From Massilia rubra (GTDB lineage Bacteria > Pseudomonadota > Gammaproteobacteria > Burkholderiales > Burkholderiaceae_D), in NCBI RefSeq assembly GCF_011682065.1, contig NZ_VUYU01000001.1:62001-126000 (forward strand): DNA of 64,000 nt. Reading direction: 5' to 3'. The stretch's first letter is position 1. The number at the start of each line of letters is the position of its first letter. The notes beneath the pieces are model-generated. The model was not told where the DNA came from, ran no database searches, and saw nothing but the letters and a program-made list of their open reading frames with translations. Below are positions 8,350 to 17,390 of the stretch, in pieces. Both the position numbers and the translations under genes were made by a program.

Positions 8350-9534
8350 ATGAGCCGCAAAGTTTTTGTCACTGGCGTGGGCATGATCCCCTTCGCCAAG
8401 CCGGGCGCCAGCGCGCCTTATGACCAGATGGGCGCCTTGGCCGCGCGCCAGGCGCTCGACGATGCCGGCGTGGCCTACGACGACATCGAGCAGGCCTACG
8501 CCGGCTACGTGTATGGCGACTCCACCAGCGGCCAGAAGGCGCTGTACCAGGTCGGCATGAGCGGCATCCCGATCGTCAACGTCAACAACAACTGCTCGAC
8601 CGGCTCCACCGCGCTGTTTCTGGCGCGCCAGGCCATCGCCAGCGGCGCCGCCGAGTGCGTGCTGGTGCTCGGCTTCGAGCAAATGAGCCCGGGCGCGCTC
8701 GGCGCCGTGTTCGCCGACCGTCCCAGCCCGTTCGAGCCGTTCGACCGTGTTACCGATGAACTGGTCGGCATGCCCGAGCTGCCGCTGGCGTTGCGCTACT
8801 TCGGCGGCGCGGGCCTGGCCCACATGAACAAATACGGCACCCCGTTCGACGCCTTTGCCAAGATCCGCGCCAAGGCCAGCCGCCACGCCGTGAACAATCC
8901 GCTGGCGCTGTTCCGCAAGGAGGTCACGACCCAGGACGTGCTGGACGCACCCATGATCTGGCCGGGCGTGATGACGCGCCTGATGGCCTGTCCGCCGACC
9001 TGCGGCGCCGCTGCCGCCGTGCTGGTGTCGGAAGACTTCGCGAAAAAGCATGGCCTCAAGGCCGACGTGTATATCGCCGCGCAAGCCATGACCACCGACC
9101 GCGCCAGCACGTTTGACTCGGGCGACATGATGCGCCTGGTCGGCTACGACATGAGCCGCGATGCCGCCGCCAAGGTATACGCGCAGGCCGGCATCGGCCC
9201 CGACGAACTCGATGTCGTCGAACTGCACGACTGCTTCGCCCACAATGAGCTGATCACCTACGAAGCCCTGGGCCTGTGCCCCGAAGGCGGGGCCGACAAA
9301 TTCATCAACGATGGCGACAACACCTACGGCGGCAAGGTCGTCACCAATCCGTCCGGCGGCCTGCTCTCGAAAGGGCACCCGCTGGGCGCGACCGGCCTGG
9401 CCCAGTGCTTTGAGCTGACCCACCAGTTGCGCGGCAGCGCCGGCGCGCGCCAGGTCGACGGCGCGCGCATCGCGTTGCAGCACAACCTGGGCCTGGGCGG
9501 CGCCTGCGTGGTCACCATGTACCGGGGCGCATGA
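8350..9534 (+). CDS. Lipid-transfer protein / SCP-x-type thiolase
   Basis: The ATG at 8350 follows AGGAGA and gives 394 aa. The opening VFVTGVGMIPFAKPG, the active-site region NVNNNCSTGST with the nucleophilic Cys, and the C-terminal SKGHPLGATGLAQ mark the thiolase superfamily branch of SCP-x/lipid-transfer thiolases. It would cleave or condense acyl-CoA thioesters in the cytoplasm. Its stop overlaps the next start (ATGA), so it is translationally coupled to the acyl-CoA dehydrogenase. With that enzyme and the CaiB-family protein it suggests oxidation of a branched or cyclic acyl-CoA. The exact substrate cannot be told. Confidence 0.88.
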   Translation: MSRKVFVTGVGMIPFAKPGASAPYDQMGALAARQALDDAGVAYDDIEQAYAGYVYGDSTSGQKALYQVGMSGIPIVNVNNNCSTGSTALFLARQAIASGAAECVLVLGFEQMSPGALGAVFADRPSPFEPFDRVTDELVGMPELPLALRYFGGAGLAHMNKYGTPFDAFAKIRAKASRHAVNNPLALFRKEVTTQDVLDAPMIWPGVMTRLMACPPTCGAAAAVLVSEDFAKKHGLKADVYIAAQAMTTDRASTFDSGDMMRLVGYDMSRDAAAKVYAQAGIGPDELDVVELHDCFAHNELITYEALGLCPEGGADKFINDGDNTYGGKVVTNPSGGLLSKGHPLGATGLAQCFELTHQLRGSAGARQVDGARIALQHNLGLGGACVVTMYRGA

Positions 9535-10688
9535 TGGAGATGAACGTGTGCGGCGCCTCGCCCTGGATGACCCCCGAACTGGAAGGCTTTCGCGATAGCG
9601 TGCGCCGCTTCGCGGCCAGCGAAGTCGCGCCGCACCAGCAGCGCTGGCGCGAGCAGCAGCACGTCGACCGTGATCTGTGGCGCAAGGGCGGCGCCATGGG
9701 CATCCTGTGCGCCGACATCCCCGAGCAGTACGGCGGATCGGACGGCAGCTTTGCGCACCAGGCCATCGTGTTCGAAGAACTGGGCTACTGCGGCGACATG
9801 GCCTTCGGCATCCACGTGCACGCCATCGTCGCCCACTACCTGCTCAACCAGGGCACCGAGGCACAAAAACTCAAGTACCTGCCCAAGCTGGCCAGCGGCG
9901 AGATGGTGGCGGCGATCGCCATGTCGGAACCGGGCGCAGGCTCCGACCTGAAAGGCATCCGCACCACCGCCGTCAAGACGGTGGACGGCTACAAGGTCAA
10001 TGGCTCCAAGACCTTCATCTCGAACGGCTACCTGGCCGACCTGGTCGTCGTAGTGGTCAAGACCGATGCCGAAGCGGGCGCCAAGGGCGTTTCGCTGCTG
10101 TTGATGGAGACCAGGGACAACCCCGGCTTTCGCGTCGGCCGCATCCTGGAAAAAGTCGGGCAAAAGGGCCAGGACACGTGCGAGCTGTTTTTCGATGACG
10201 CCCATGTGGCGCTCGACAACGTACTCGGAGGCGTGGAGGGCCAGGGCTTTGCCCAGCTGATGACCGAGCTGCCCTACGAGCGCACCATCCTGGGCGTGGC
10301 CGGCGTGGCCGCGATCGAACGGGCGCTGCGTTTGACGATCGACTACACGCGCGAACGGCGCGCTTTCGGCCAGGCCCTGATCGAGATGCAGAACACGCGC
10401 TTCGTGCTGGCCGAAATCAAGACCGAGGCCACCATTGCGCGTATCTTCATCGACCGCTGCATCGATGAGACCATCAAGGGCAACATGGATACCGTGACCG
10501 CTTCCATGGCCAAATACTGGATCTCGGACCTGCAATGCAAGGTGATCGACCAGTGCGTGCAGCTCTTTGGCGGCTACGGCTACATGCTCGACTACCCGAT
10601 CGCCCAGATGTACGTGGACGCGCGCGTGCAGCGCATCTACGGCGGCGCCAATGAGATCATGAAAGAAATCATCGCCCGTTCACTGTAG
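9531..10688 (+). CDS. Acyl-CoA dehydrogenase
   Basis: The 385-aa flavoprotein has the family's standard length. Visible signatures are AIAMSEPGAGSDLKGIRTTA (substrate/FAD binding) and QLFGGYGYMLDYPIAQMYVDAR in the C-terminal helical domain. RRAFGQALIEMQNTRF is the usual second family pattern, and RIYGGANEIMKEIIAR is the typical end. It should introduce an alpha-beta double bond into an acyl-CoA and pass electrons to ETF. Its start overlaps the thiolase stop by four bases and it ends nine bases before the CaiB-family gene, so the three form one operon behind the TetR-controlled promoter. Confidence 0.93.
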   Translation: MMEMNVCGASPWMTPELEGFRDSVRRFAASEVAPHQQRWREQQHVDRDLWRKGGAMGILCADIPEQYGGSDGSFAHQAIVFEELGYCGDMAFGIHVHAIVAHYLLNQGTEAQKLKYLPKLASGEMVAAIAMSEPGAGSDLKGIRTTAVKTVDGYKVNGSKTFISNGYLADLVVVVVKTDAEAGAKGVSLLLMETRDNPGFRVGRILEKVGQKGQDTCELFFDDAHVALDNVLGGVEGQGFAQLMTELPYERTILGVAGVAAIERALRLTIDYTRERRAFGQALIEMQNTRFVLAEIKTEATIARIFIDRCIDETIKGNMDTVTASMAKYWISDLQCKVIDQCVQLFGGYGYMLDYPIAQMYVDARVQRIYGGANEIMKEIIARSL

Positions 10689-10697
10689 GAGAAGCGC

Positions 10698-11849
10698 ATG
10701 GCAGGACCGCTGGCAGGAATCAAGGTGATCGAAATGGCCGGCCTCGGACCCTGTCCGTTCGCCGCCATGATGTTGGCCGACATGGGCGCGCAAGTGATCC
10801 GCATCGAGCGCAAGAGCGCGCCCGGCGCGGCCACGCCGTTTCCCATGCTGGGAACGAAATACGACGTGCTGGCGCGCGGACGGCGCTCGCTGGCGCTGGA
10901 CCTCAAGCAGCCGGCCGCGCAAGCGATTGCGCTGGACCTGATCGCCAAAGCCGACGTGGTGCTCGAAGGCTTTCGCCCCGGCGTGATGGAGCGGCTCGGA
11001 CTCGGGCCGGACGCTTGCCTGGCGCGTAACGCCGCGCTGGTGTTCGGGCGCGTGACCGGCTGGGGCCAGAGCGGCCCGCTGGCGCAGGCGGCGGGGCACG
11101 ACATCAACTACATCGCGCTCACCGGCATGCTGCACGCGATGGGCCGCGCCGATGCGCCGCCGGCGCCGCCCCTGAACCTGGTGGGCGACTTTGGCGGGGG
11201 AGCGATGATGCTCGCCTTCGGCGTCGTCTGCGCGCTGCTGGAGGCGCGCGGCTCGGGCAAGGGCCAGGTGATCGACGCCGCCATGACCGACGGCGCGGCG
11301 CTCCTGGGCGCCATGATGTACGGCTTGCGCGCCCAGGGCGGCTGGAGCGGTGGGCGCGAAGCGAACCTGCTCGACGGCGGCGCCCATTTCTACGACACCT
11401 ACGCCTGCGCCGACGGCAAATTCGTCTCGGTGGGCGCGATCGAGCCGCAGTTCTACGCGCTGCTGCGCAAACTCGCCGGGGCCGAAGATCCCGCCTTCGA
11501 CGCGCAGATGGAGCCGGCCGGCTGGCCTGGGCTGAGCGAAAAACTGGCGGCCTTGTTTGCGCGGCGCACGCGCGATGAGTGGTGCGCGCTGCTGGAAGGG
11601 ACCGACGCCTGCTTCGCGCCCGTGCTCGACCTGGACGAAGCGCCCCGTCATCCGCACAACGCCGCGCGCGCCACCTTCGTGGAAGTCGACGGCGTGATGC
11701 AGCCGGCGCCGGCGCCGCGCTTTTCGCGCACCGTGCCGGAACTCGGTAGCGCACCGGCCTGGCCCGGCCAGCACAGCGCGGCGGTGCTGAAAGACTGGGG
11801 CTGGGATGATGATGCGATTGCCGCCCTGGCCGCGCAGGGCGTCATTTAA
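10698..11849 (+). CDS. CaiB/BaiF family CoA transferase / alpha-methylacyl-CoA racemase-like
   Basis: The 383-aa protein starts after AGGAGAAGCGC. The N-terminal [36 protein letters not shown] is a strong family III CoA-transferase pattern, and the [12 protein letters not shown] stretch with [17 protein letters not shown] resembles alpha-methylacyl-CoA racemase more than formyl-CoA transferase. A racemase would present (S)-2-methylacyl-CoA to the neighbouring dehydrogenase, which fits the operon. A CoA-transferase activating the substrate would also fit. It is the last gene of the operon. Confidence 0.85.
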   Translation: MAGPLAGIKVIEMAGLGPCPFAAMMLADMGAQVIRIERKSAPGAATPFPMLGTKYDVLARGRRSLALDLKQPAAQAIALDLIAKADVVLEGFRPGVMERLGLGPDACLARNAALVFGRVTGWGQSGPLAQAAGHDINYIALTGMLHAMGRADAPPAPPLNLVGDFGGGAMMLAFGVVCALLEARGSGKGQVIDAAMTDGAALLGAMMYGLRAQGGWSGGREANLLDGGAHFYDTYACADGKFVSVGAIEPQFYALLRKLAGAEDPAFDAQMEPAGWPGLSEKLAALFARRTRDEWCALLEGTDACFAPVLDLDEAPRHPHNAARATFVEVDGVMQPAPAPRFSRTVPELGSAPAWPGQHSAAVLKDWGWDDDAIAALAAQGVI

Positions 11850-11949
11850 GGAGCGTTCTTATCGATATGGCGCTTGTGTGGCCCGATTAACCAGCGCTTG
11901 GGGCGATCAGGAGTAAGATCGTCACAGTCAAACACCCTGCGGAGGCACT

Positions 11950-12282
11950 ATGCAAGATACCCTGAGCGGCCCTGAGTCCTTCCCGGACGACAGCACAGCC
12001 GAATCTGAAGCGATTCCGGGGCGCGACCTGTTCATCGTCGCCAAATTCTTCACGCCGACCGAAGCGCACCTGGCGCGCAGCTTCCTGGTCGCTTCCGGCA
12101 TTCCGGCGGTGGTGGCCGATGTCAACCACGCCCAGGCCGACCAGTTCCTGCTGCCGGCGATGGGCGGGGTGCGCGTGCTGGCGCCCCAGGAATACCTGGA
12201 ACAGGCGCAGCAACTGCTGGCCGCGCGCGAGCACGGCGACTTTGCCCTGAGCGACGATGCCGATGTGGGCCAGCCCGAGTAA
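11950..12282 (+). CDS. DUF2007 domain-containing protein
   Basis: The 110-aa protein follows GGAGGCACT. From residue 25 it reads DLFIVAKFFTPTEAHLARSFLVASGIPAVVAD, the pattern of DUF2007, small cytosolic proteins thought to be ligand-binding or signal-related because of a PII-like ferredoxin fold. The role is unknown. It is separated by 100 bp from the acyl-CoA operon and probably has its own promoter. A repeat element begins 10 bp after its stop. Confidence 0.8.
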   Translation: MQDTLSGPESFPDDSTAESEAIPGRDLFIVAKFFTPTEAHLARSFLVASGIPAVVADVNHAQADQFLLPAMGGVRVLAPQEYLEQAQQLLAAREHGDFALSDDADVGQPE

Positions 12283-12291
12283 ACGCGCGGG

Positions 12292-12454
12292 CTAAGTAAG
12301 TGTGCAGAAATTATTGTGATTTATAGCGAACAGAAGCGGATGCCTTGCAAGGCGCACGCCGCGACGCAGTGCGAGCACTGCTAGCGGTGGGCAGCACAGC
12401 AAGGCCCCGCTTATGGAAGCTGGAAATTACAAGAATTTATGCGCACTTACTTAG
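12292..12454. mobile_element. MITE-like inverted-repeat element (163 bp)
   Basis: The ends are inverted copies beginning CTAAGTAAGTG, matching at about 22 of 26 terminal positions, and weaker complementarity continues inward to about 55 bp on each side (for example AAGCGG and GCCTTGC). It contains no reading frame. Its right end supplies the stop codon of the lysR gene (TAA from 12451-12453). No clear target duplication is visible. Confidence 0.7.
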
Positions 12455-13365
12455 GCGTCGACGGTCGAGGTCCATCCCGGCAGGGCGCCGATGCGCGCCG
12501 CCAGGAAGTCCATGAACAGGCGCGAGCGCGCCGGCTGGTAGCGGCGCGACGGATACACCAGCGCTAGTTGCTGCGGCGTGCCGCTCCACGCGGGCAGCGC
12601 GCGCGCCAGCCGGCCCGCTTGCAGCATGTCGTGCACCAGCCAGTGCGGACACAGGCCGATTCCGGCGCCGGCCAGCAGGCTGTCGCGAATCGCCAGCGCG
12701 TTATTGACCCGATAGCGCCCGCGCGTCGTCACCGTTACCGCTTCCGCCCCGCGTTGCAGTGTCACTTCGTCGCCGTCCGCCAGCCAGGCAAAGCGAATGA
12801 AATCGTGCTGCGCCAGGTCGTCCGGCCGCTCAAGGCGAGCATGTGCCGCCAGGTAGGCCGGCGCCGCCACCAGCGAGCGTGGCGAGAGCGCAATCGACCG
12901 TGCTACCGAATCGGGCGGCAGCGGACCGCCCAGGCGCACCGCCACGTCCACGCCGTCGCCGACCAGGTCGACGAAACGGTCATTCAAAATCAGCTCGATC
13001 CCGATGTCCGGATGCAGCGCCAGGAACTCCTGCGCCAGCGCGTTCAGGTGAAACTGGCCCAGCGCCACCGGCGCGTTCACGCGCAGCAGGCCCGTTGCCT
13101 GGTGCGCGTGGCCGCGTACATCGGCCAGCGCATCCTCGTATTCGTCAAGCAGGCGGCGGGCGCGCTCATGAAAGCGCAAGCCTTCGGACGTCGCCAGCAG
13201 GCCCGTGGTGCTGCGATCGAGCAGGCGCACGCCCAGGTGGGCCTCGAGCGCGTTGATCGCCTTGCTGACCGTCGGCTGCGTGGTGCCGGCCTCGCGCGCT
13301 GCCGCCGACAGGCTGCCCAGGTCGACCGCGCGGGTGAACAGGCGCATCAAGCGCAAGGTATCCAT
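12451..13365 (-). CDS. LysR family transcriptional regulator
   Basis: The 304-aa protein opens MDTLRLMRLFTRAVDLGSLSAAAREAGTTQPTVSKAINALEAHLGVRLLDR, the LysR winged helix, followed by the two-lobed effector domain, which includes DVAVRLGGPLPPDSVARSI as in CrgA-like members. It is divergent from the SGNH hydrolase and a 15-bp palindrome fitting a T-N11-A box lies 12 bp upstream of its start. Autoregulation and control of the hydrolase are likely, though inferred. The stop codon lies inside the end of the MITE-like element, so the natural C-terminus may have been altered by its insertion. Confidence 0.9.
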   Translation of the reverse strand: MDTLRLMRLFTRAVDLGSLSAAAREAGTTQPTVSKAINALEAHLGVRLLDRSTTGLLATSEGLRFHERARRLLDEYEDALADVRGHAHQATGLLRVNAPVALGQFHLNALAQEFLALHPDIGIELILNDRFVDLVGDGVDVAVRLGGPLPPDSVARSIALSPRSLVAAPAYLAAHARLERPDDLAQHDFIRFAWLADGDEVTLQRGAEAVTVTTRGRYRVNNALAIRDSLLAGAGIGLCPHWLVHDMLQAGRLARALPAWSGTPQQLALVYPSRRYQPARSRLFMDFLAARIGALPGWTSTVDA

Positions 13366-13376
13366 CGTTGCTCCTT

Positions 13377-13391
13377 ATTCCAGATTGGAAT
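13377..13391. promoter_or_regulatory. LysR-type operator candidate
   Basis: ATTCCA-GAT-TGGAAT is a perfect palindrome containing the LysR T-N11-A spacing. It lies in the 108-bp divergent region, closest to the lysR start. Confidence 0.6.
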
Positions 13392-13473
13392 GGATGATAG
13401 TCGATCCGCCTGTCTATCGGCGCAATGCGGAATGGTCTACCTTTTGCCTTCACTTCATTCAAGGGGAAATGCC

Positions 13474-14718
13474 ATGTCGGGATTACGCGCGCTGCCGTTC
13501 TTGTTATTGTTTTCATTGCAGCTTGCCGCCGCCAGTGAGCCGCACTGGGTCGCCAGCTGGGGCGCCAGTGCGCAGGCGCGCTGGGACGACAGTTTCATCC
13601 TGCCGGTGGGCGTGCCGGCGTCGGTCGAACAGCAGTCGGTGCGTGACGTGGTGCGCCTGAGCGTGGGCGGCAAGCGCCTGCGCATCGTGCTGTCGAACCG
13701 CTACGGCGCCACGCCGCTGCAGGTGGGCGAGATGCGCGTTGCGCTGGCCGGCGACGGGGCCGCGCTGATGGGCAGGAGTCGGGCGGTCACCTTCGGCGGC
13801 AGTGCCAATGCCAGCGCGGCACCCGGTGCGGTGCTGGTCAGCGATCCGGTCGACCTGCCGGCCGGCGCGCTGGCGCGGCTGGCCATCACCACCTACTACC
13901 CGGCGCCCACGCCGGTGTCGACCTTTCACTGGGGCGGCCAGCAAACGCCGTATCTGGCGAACGGCAATGCCACAGCGGCGGCCGACCTGCCGGCGGCGGC
14001 GCGATTCGCTGGACGCGCTTTTTTGAACGCGGTGCTGGTCGAAGCGCCTGCCGCGACGCGCAGCGTGGTGGTGCTGGGCGACTCGATCACCGACGGTAAC
14101 GGCTCCTCGCCCGACCAGGACCGGCGCTGGACCGACGTGCTGGCGCAGCGGCTCGCCCCAAGTGGCGTGGGCGTCGTCAACGCCGGCATTTCGGGCGCGC
14201 GCCTGCTGGGAGAGCGCATGGGCGCCAATGCGCTGGCGCGCTTCGACCAGGATGTGCTGGCGCGGCCCGGCGTGGCCAGCGTGATCGTCATGATGGGGAT
14301 TAACGACATCGGCTGGCCCGGCAGCCCGTTCGCGCCGGGCGATGCCGCCGTCAGCGCGGAGCAGGTCATCGAGGCCTATCGCCAGCTGATCGCGCGCGCC
14401 CGCTCGCACAAGCTGCGCATCGTCGGCGCCACGCTGCTGCCGTTCGAGGGCGCGCTGGCCGGCACGCCCTACGAAGGCCATTACAGTCCCGCCAAGGAAG
14501 CAGTGCGCCAGCGCGTGAACCGCTGGATTGTGGGCAGTGGCCAGTTCGATGCGGTGTTCGATGCCGATGCCGTGCTGCGCGACCCGGCGCGGCCGTCGCG
14601 CATGCGGGCCGATTACGACTCGGGCGACCATCTGCATCCGGGCGACGCCGGCTACCGCGCGCTGGCAAAAGCGCTCGACTTGGGCCAGTTGATGGGGAAA
14701 AAGCGGGTGCGGCACTGA
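13474..14718 (+). CDS. Secreted SGNH/GDSL-family esterase
   Basis: The ATG at 13474 follows AAGGGGA and opens a signal peptide (MSGLRALPFLLLFSLQLAAA), giving 414 aa. The exported enzyme has an N-terminal beta-rich section (WVASWGASAQARWDD) and an SGNH hydrolase domain with block I VVVLGDSITDGNGS (catalytic Ser), block III MMGINDIGWPG and block V GDHLHPGDAGY (Asp and His). It resembles secreted GDSL lipases that de-esterify polysaccharides or lipids. Divergent from a LysR regulator. Substrate unknown. Confidence 0.88.
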   Translation: MSGLRALPFLLLFSLQLAAASEPHWVASWGASAQARWDDSFILPVGVPASVEQQSVRDVVRLSVGGKRLRIVLSNRYGATPLQVGEMRVALAGDGAALMGRSRAVTFGGSANASAAPGAVLVSDPVDLPAGALARLAITTYYPAPTPVSTFHWGGQQTPYLANGNATAAADLPAAARFAGRAFLNAVLVEAPAATRSVVVLGDSITDGNGSSPDQDRRWTDVLAQRLAPSGVGVVNAGISGARLLGERMGANALARFDQDVLARPGVASVIVMMGINDIGWPGSPFAPGDAAVSAEQVIEAYRQLIARARSHKLRIVGATLLPFEGALAGTPYEGHYSPAKEAVRQRVNRWIVGSGQFDAVFDADAVLRDPARPSRMRADYDSGDHLHPGDAGYRALAKALDLGQLMGKKRVRH

Positions 14719-14742
14719 ACCAGATGGCGGCGGGCGACGTCC

Positions 14743-14769
14743 AAGGAGGTGAGATCACCTGCCAAGGAG
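14743..14769 (+). promoter_or_regulatory. Tandem Shine-Dalgarno sequences with mini-hairpin
   Basis: AAGGAGGTGA at 14743-14752 is a full-length match to the 16S anti-SD but sits 23 bp before the start, and AGGTG-AGAT-CACCT can fold it. A second AAGGAG (14764-14769) is correctly spaced before the ATG at 14776. Confidence 0.5.
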
Positions 14770-14775
14770 TTGTCC

Positions 14776-14988
14776 ATGAACGATTTTTTTGACGCACGCA
14801 ACAAAAAGCTGATGCGCGACCTGCAAGCGGCCGCGCTCAATGTGCTCGACCATAACCAGACCGAAGCGCTGTGCATTCCCATCGACGGCACCGATCCAGT
14901 GCTGTACGTGTTCGTGGGCGACGCCGCCGCCCTGGCGCGGGTGTGCGCGATTATCGACAGCGAGGGTGGGCCGATGAATTTTACCTAG
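14776..14988 (+). CDS. Conserved-looking hypothetical protein, 70 aa
   Basis: The ATG at 14776 has a properly spaced AAGGAG. The protein is acidic to neutral and soluble, with an N-terminal amphipathic helix (FFDARNKKLMRDLQAAALNVL) and a C-terminal part, CIPIDGTDPVLYVFVGDAAALARVCAIIDSEG, with alternating strands and a helix. No signal peptide or membrane span. I do not recognise the family. It is followed by a strong terminator, so it ends the transcript and may be cotranscribed with the SGNH hydrolase 57 bp upstream. Confidence 0.7.
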   Translation: MNDFFDARNKKLMRDLQAAALNVLDHNQTEALCIPIDGTDPVLYVFVGDAAALARVCAIIDSEGGPMNFT

Positions 14989-15010
14989 CAAGCCACGCTG
15001 TCACGAACGT

Positions 15011-15047
15011 AAAAAAACCCCTGAGCGCTTGAGTTCTCAGGGGTTTT
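15011..15047. terminator. Bidirectional intrinsic terminator
   Basis: Stem AAAACCCCTGAG (15014-15025), 10-nt loop, stem CTCAGGGGTTTT (15036-15047), flanked by an A-run on the left. It ends the plus-strand 70-aa gene and the minus-strand tRNA. Confidence 0.9.
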
Positions 15048-15074
15048 AAGGCAAATCGCTATTTGCCGTGTTCG

Positions 15075-15151
15075 TGGTGGTGATAGGTGGACTTGAACCA
15101 CCGACCCCAGCATTATGAATGCTGTGCTCTAACCAACTGAGCTATATCACC
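15075..15151 (-). tRNA. tRNA-Met (anticodon CAT, elongator type)
   Basis: On the minus strand the acceptor arms GGTGATA/TATCACC pair fully. The D-arm region is AGCTCAGTTGGTTAGAGC, and the anticodon arm CAGCATT-CAT-AATGCTG has the CAT anticodon. The T arm contains GGTTCAAGTCC and the CCA end is encoded. It has a Watson-Crick G-C first acceptor pair, not the mismatched end of initiator tRNA. tRNA-Ile with a modified CAT anticodon is the alternative but the arm sequences look like elongator Met. Confidence 0.92.
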
Positions 15152-15202
15152 CGACAGACCAAGATTATAGAGATCTCATTTTTCCATGTCAAGGCTGTGC
15201 GA

Positions 15203-16147
15203 TTATTTTTTCTGCCGCGCCACAACCAACTCCAGCATCTCCCCGGCCGGATTGTCACTCAGACAATCAATTACCACCCGATCCGGCATCGAACGCAGCC
15301 AGGTCAGCTGGCGCTTGGCCAGCTGACGGGTGGCGATAATGCCGGTTTCGCGCAGGGCGGCGCGGTCGATCTTGCCATCGAGATAATCCCAAGCCTGTCG
15401 ATAGCCCACGCAGCGCATCGACGGCAAGCCGGCGTGCAGGTCGCCGCGCGCGCGCAGGCCCGCCACTTCGGCCACGATGCCGGCATCGTCGCGCGTGCCC
15501 AGCATCTGGTCGAAGCGGGTCGCGATGCGCGCGTGCAGCACGCTGCGGTCCGACGGCTCCAGCCCGAACGAGAGCAGGTCGAAGGGCAGCGCGGTTTTTT
15601 CGCGTTTGGCCAGCAGTTCCGACATCGGCTTGCCCGAAAGGGCGATGATTTCGAGCGCGCGGTTGATGCGCTGGGCGTCGTTGGGCGCGAGCCTGTCGGC
15701 CGTTGCGGGGTCGAGCGCGCGCAGCTTGTCGTGCATGCCGGGCCAGCCGATGATGGCCGCTTCGGCGTCGAGCTGCACGCGCAGGGCCGGATCGGCCACC
15801 GGCAGGTCGTCCAGGCCATCGGCCAGGCCTTTGAAGTACATCATGGTCCCGCCGACCAGCAGCGCCAGTTTGCCGCGCCCGTTGATCTCGGCCACCAGGC
15901 GCAGCGTATCGTCGCGGAACTGGGCCACCGAATACGATTCGGTCGGGTCGATGATGTCGATCAGGTGATGCGGCGCGCTGGCCAGTTCCTCTTGTGTCGG
16001 CTTGGCGGTGCCGATATCCATCTCGCGGTACACCAGCGCCGAATCGACGGAGATGATTTCGGCGGGGATGGCGCGCGCAATCGCCAGCGCGGCGGCGGTC
16101 TTGCCCGACGCGGTCGGACCCATGATGGCAACGGCGAACGGCTTCAT
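15203..16147 (-). CDS. miaA: tRNA dimethylallyltransferase MiaA
   Basis: The 314-aa protein begins [24 protein letters not shown] (P-loop), followed by [20 protein letters not shown] and the [11 protein letters not shown] box that are diagnostic of MiaA. It transfers an isopentenyl group from dimethylallyl diphosphate to A37 of tRNAs reading UNN codons. AAGGATCACGCC precedes the start. It is the third gene of a minus-strand operon after mutL and an MFS gene, a linkage (mutL-miaA) common in proteobacteria but here interrupted by the transporter. Confidence 0.97.
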   Translation of the reverse strand: MKPFAVAIMGPTASGKTAAALAIARAIPAEIISVDSALVYREMDIGTAKPTQEELASAPHHLIDIIDPTESYSVAQFRDDTLRLVAEINGRGKLALLVGGTMMYFKGLADGLDDLPVADPALRVQLDAEAAIIGWPGMHDKLRALDPATADRLAPNDAQRINRALEIIALSGKPMSELLAKREKTALPFDLLSFGLEPSDRSVLHARIATRFDQMLGTRDDAGIVAEVAGLRARGDLHAGLPSMRCVGYRQAWDYLDGKIDRAALRETGIIATRQLAKRQLTWLRSMPDRVVIDCLSDNPAGEMLELVVARQKK

Positions 16148-16163
16148 GGCGTGATCCTTGGTT

Positions 16164-17390
16164 TCATTGCGTGACCCTCAGTGGCGTGGCGGTCAGGCGC
16201 ACGGACGCGAATACGGCCAGGCCGAGCGCGCACGATACCAGCGCCAGCGGATACAGCGTGCCGTCGAAGCTCGCGCCGACCACGCTGCCGACCGCGAACG
16301 CGACGCACATATATAAAGCCCCCATCAAGCCGGCGGCGGTGCCGGCCTGCTGCGGGAAGGGCGTGACCGAACCCGATTGCGACACCGGAAAATTGACGCC
16401 GTGCGCGCCCATCGTCATGAACAGGGACAGCACCACCACGCTCCAATGCGCCAGTCCCGCGCCGACGGCGGCCAGGAACACGGCGCCGGCGGCCAGCGAG
16501 ACGGTGCTGCCGATGCGCAGCGTGACCGCTGCGCCGAACAAAGGCAGCAGGCGGCGGCACACGATGGTGCCGGCCAGGTAGCCCGATACGCCAATCGCGA
16601 AGCAGTAGCCGAACCACTCGGTCGGCACGCCCAGCACGCGGATCAGCACCAGCGAGGAACCGGAAATGAAGGCGAAGATCGATCCGAACGACAGTGCGCC
16701 GGGCAGTGCGTGAGCCCAGAATTGGCGCGAACCGAGCACCAGCCGGTAGTTTTGCGCGAGGCCGCTCAAGTCGGTCGCCCTGGGGTTTTTATGCATGTTC
16801 GTCTCTGGCAGGCGCAGCACAACCGCCGCCAGCAGCAGCAACGACAGGACCGACAGCGCCACGAAGGCGGCGCGCCAGCCGAAGGCCACCTGCAGGTAGG
16901 AGCCGAGAATCGGCCCGGTGAGCGGCGCGAGCGAAATCCAGGAGCTGGCGCGCGCGATCACGCGCACGCTGTCGGCCGGCGGGTAGGCGTCGCGCACGAT
17001 CGCGCGCGCGACGATCACGCCCGAGCAGCAGCCCAGCGCCTGCAGGAAGCGCGCCACGATCAGCAAGGTGATATCGGGTGCGGCCGCGCACAGCAGGCTA
17101 GCCACCACGTACAGCGACAGGCCCCAGATCAGCACTGGGCGGCGTCCGAAGCGGTCCGACAGCGGGCCGACGATCAGCTGCGCGCCACCGAAGCCGATCA
17201 CGAACATCGACAAGGTCAGTTGCACGGTGGCGGCGGGCGCGCCGAAGCCGCTGGCCAGGCTGGGGAGCGACGCCAGGTACAAGTCGGTGGACAGGGGCTG
17301 CAGCATCAGCAGGCCGATGATCAGCAGAAGAACAGGCGCGTGCGCGTACGGCGCCAGCGGAGCGATGGTGTCGGGCTGGCGCATCGTCAT
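16164..17390 (-). CDS. MFS transporter, Bcr/CflA (drug resistance) type
   Basis: The start at 17390 overlaps the mutL stop as ATGA and yields 408 aa with 12 predicted membrane helices. Family marks are [57 protein letters not shown] at helices 1-3 and [10 protein letters not shown] after helix 4. These fit Bcr/CflA proton-driven efflux pumps, whose substrates include bicyclomycin and other small drugs. It is embedded between mutL and miaA with tight spacing, so it should be expressed with DNA-repair and tRNA-modification genes. The substrate is not predictable. Confidence 0.9.
   Translation of the reverse strand: MTMRQPDTIAPLAPYAHAPVLLLIIGLLMLQPLSTDLYLASLPSLASGFGAPAATVQLTLSMFVIGFGGAQLIVGPLSDRFGRRPVLIWGLSLYVVASLLCAAAPDITLLIVARFLQALGCCSGVIVARAIVRDAYPPADSVRVIARASSWISLAPLTGPILGSYLQVAFGWRAAFVALSVLSLLLLAAVVLRLPETNMHKNPRATDLSGLAQNYRLVLGSRQFWAHALPGALSFGSIFAFISGSSLVLIRVLGVPTEWFGYCFAIGVSGYLAGTIVCRRLLPLFGAAVTLRIGSTVSLAAGAVFLAAVGAGLAHWSVVVLSLFMTMGAHGVNFPVSQSGSVTPFPQQAGTAAGLMGALYMCVAFAVGSVVGASFDGTLYPLALVSCALGLAVFASVRLTATPLRVTQ

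Noticed and set aside
12568-13473. An in-frame extension upstream of the SGNH hydrolase
   Set aside because: It crosses the divergent lysR gene, whereas the ATG at 13474 is followed by a signal peptide and preceded by AAGGGGA.
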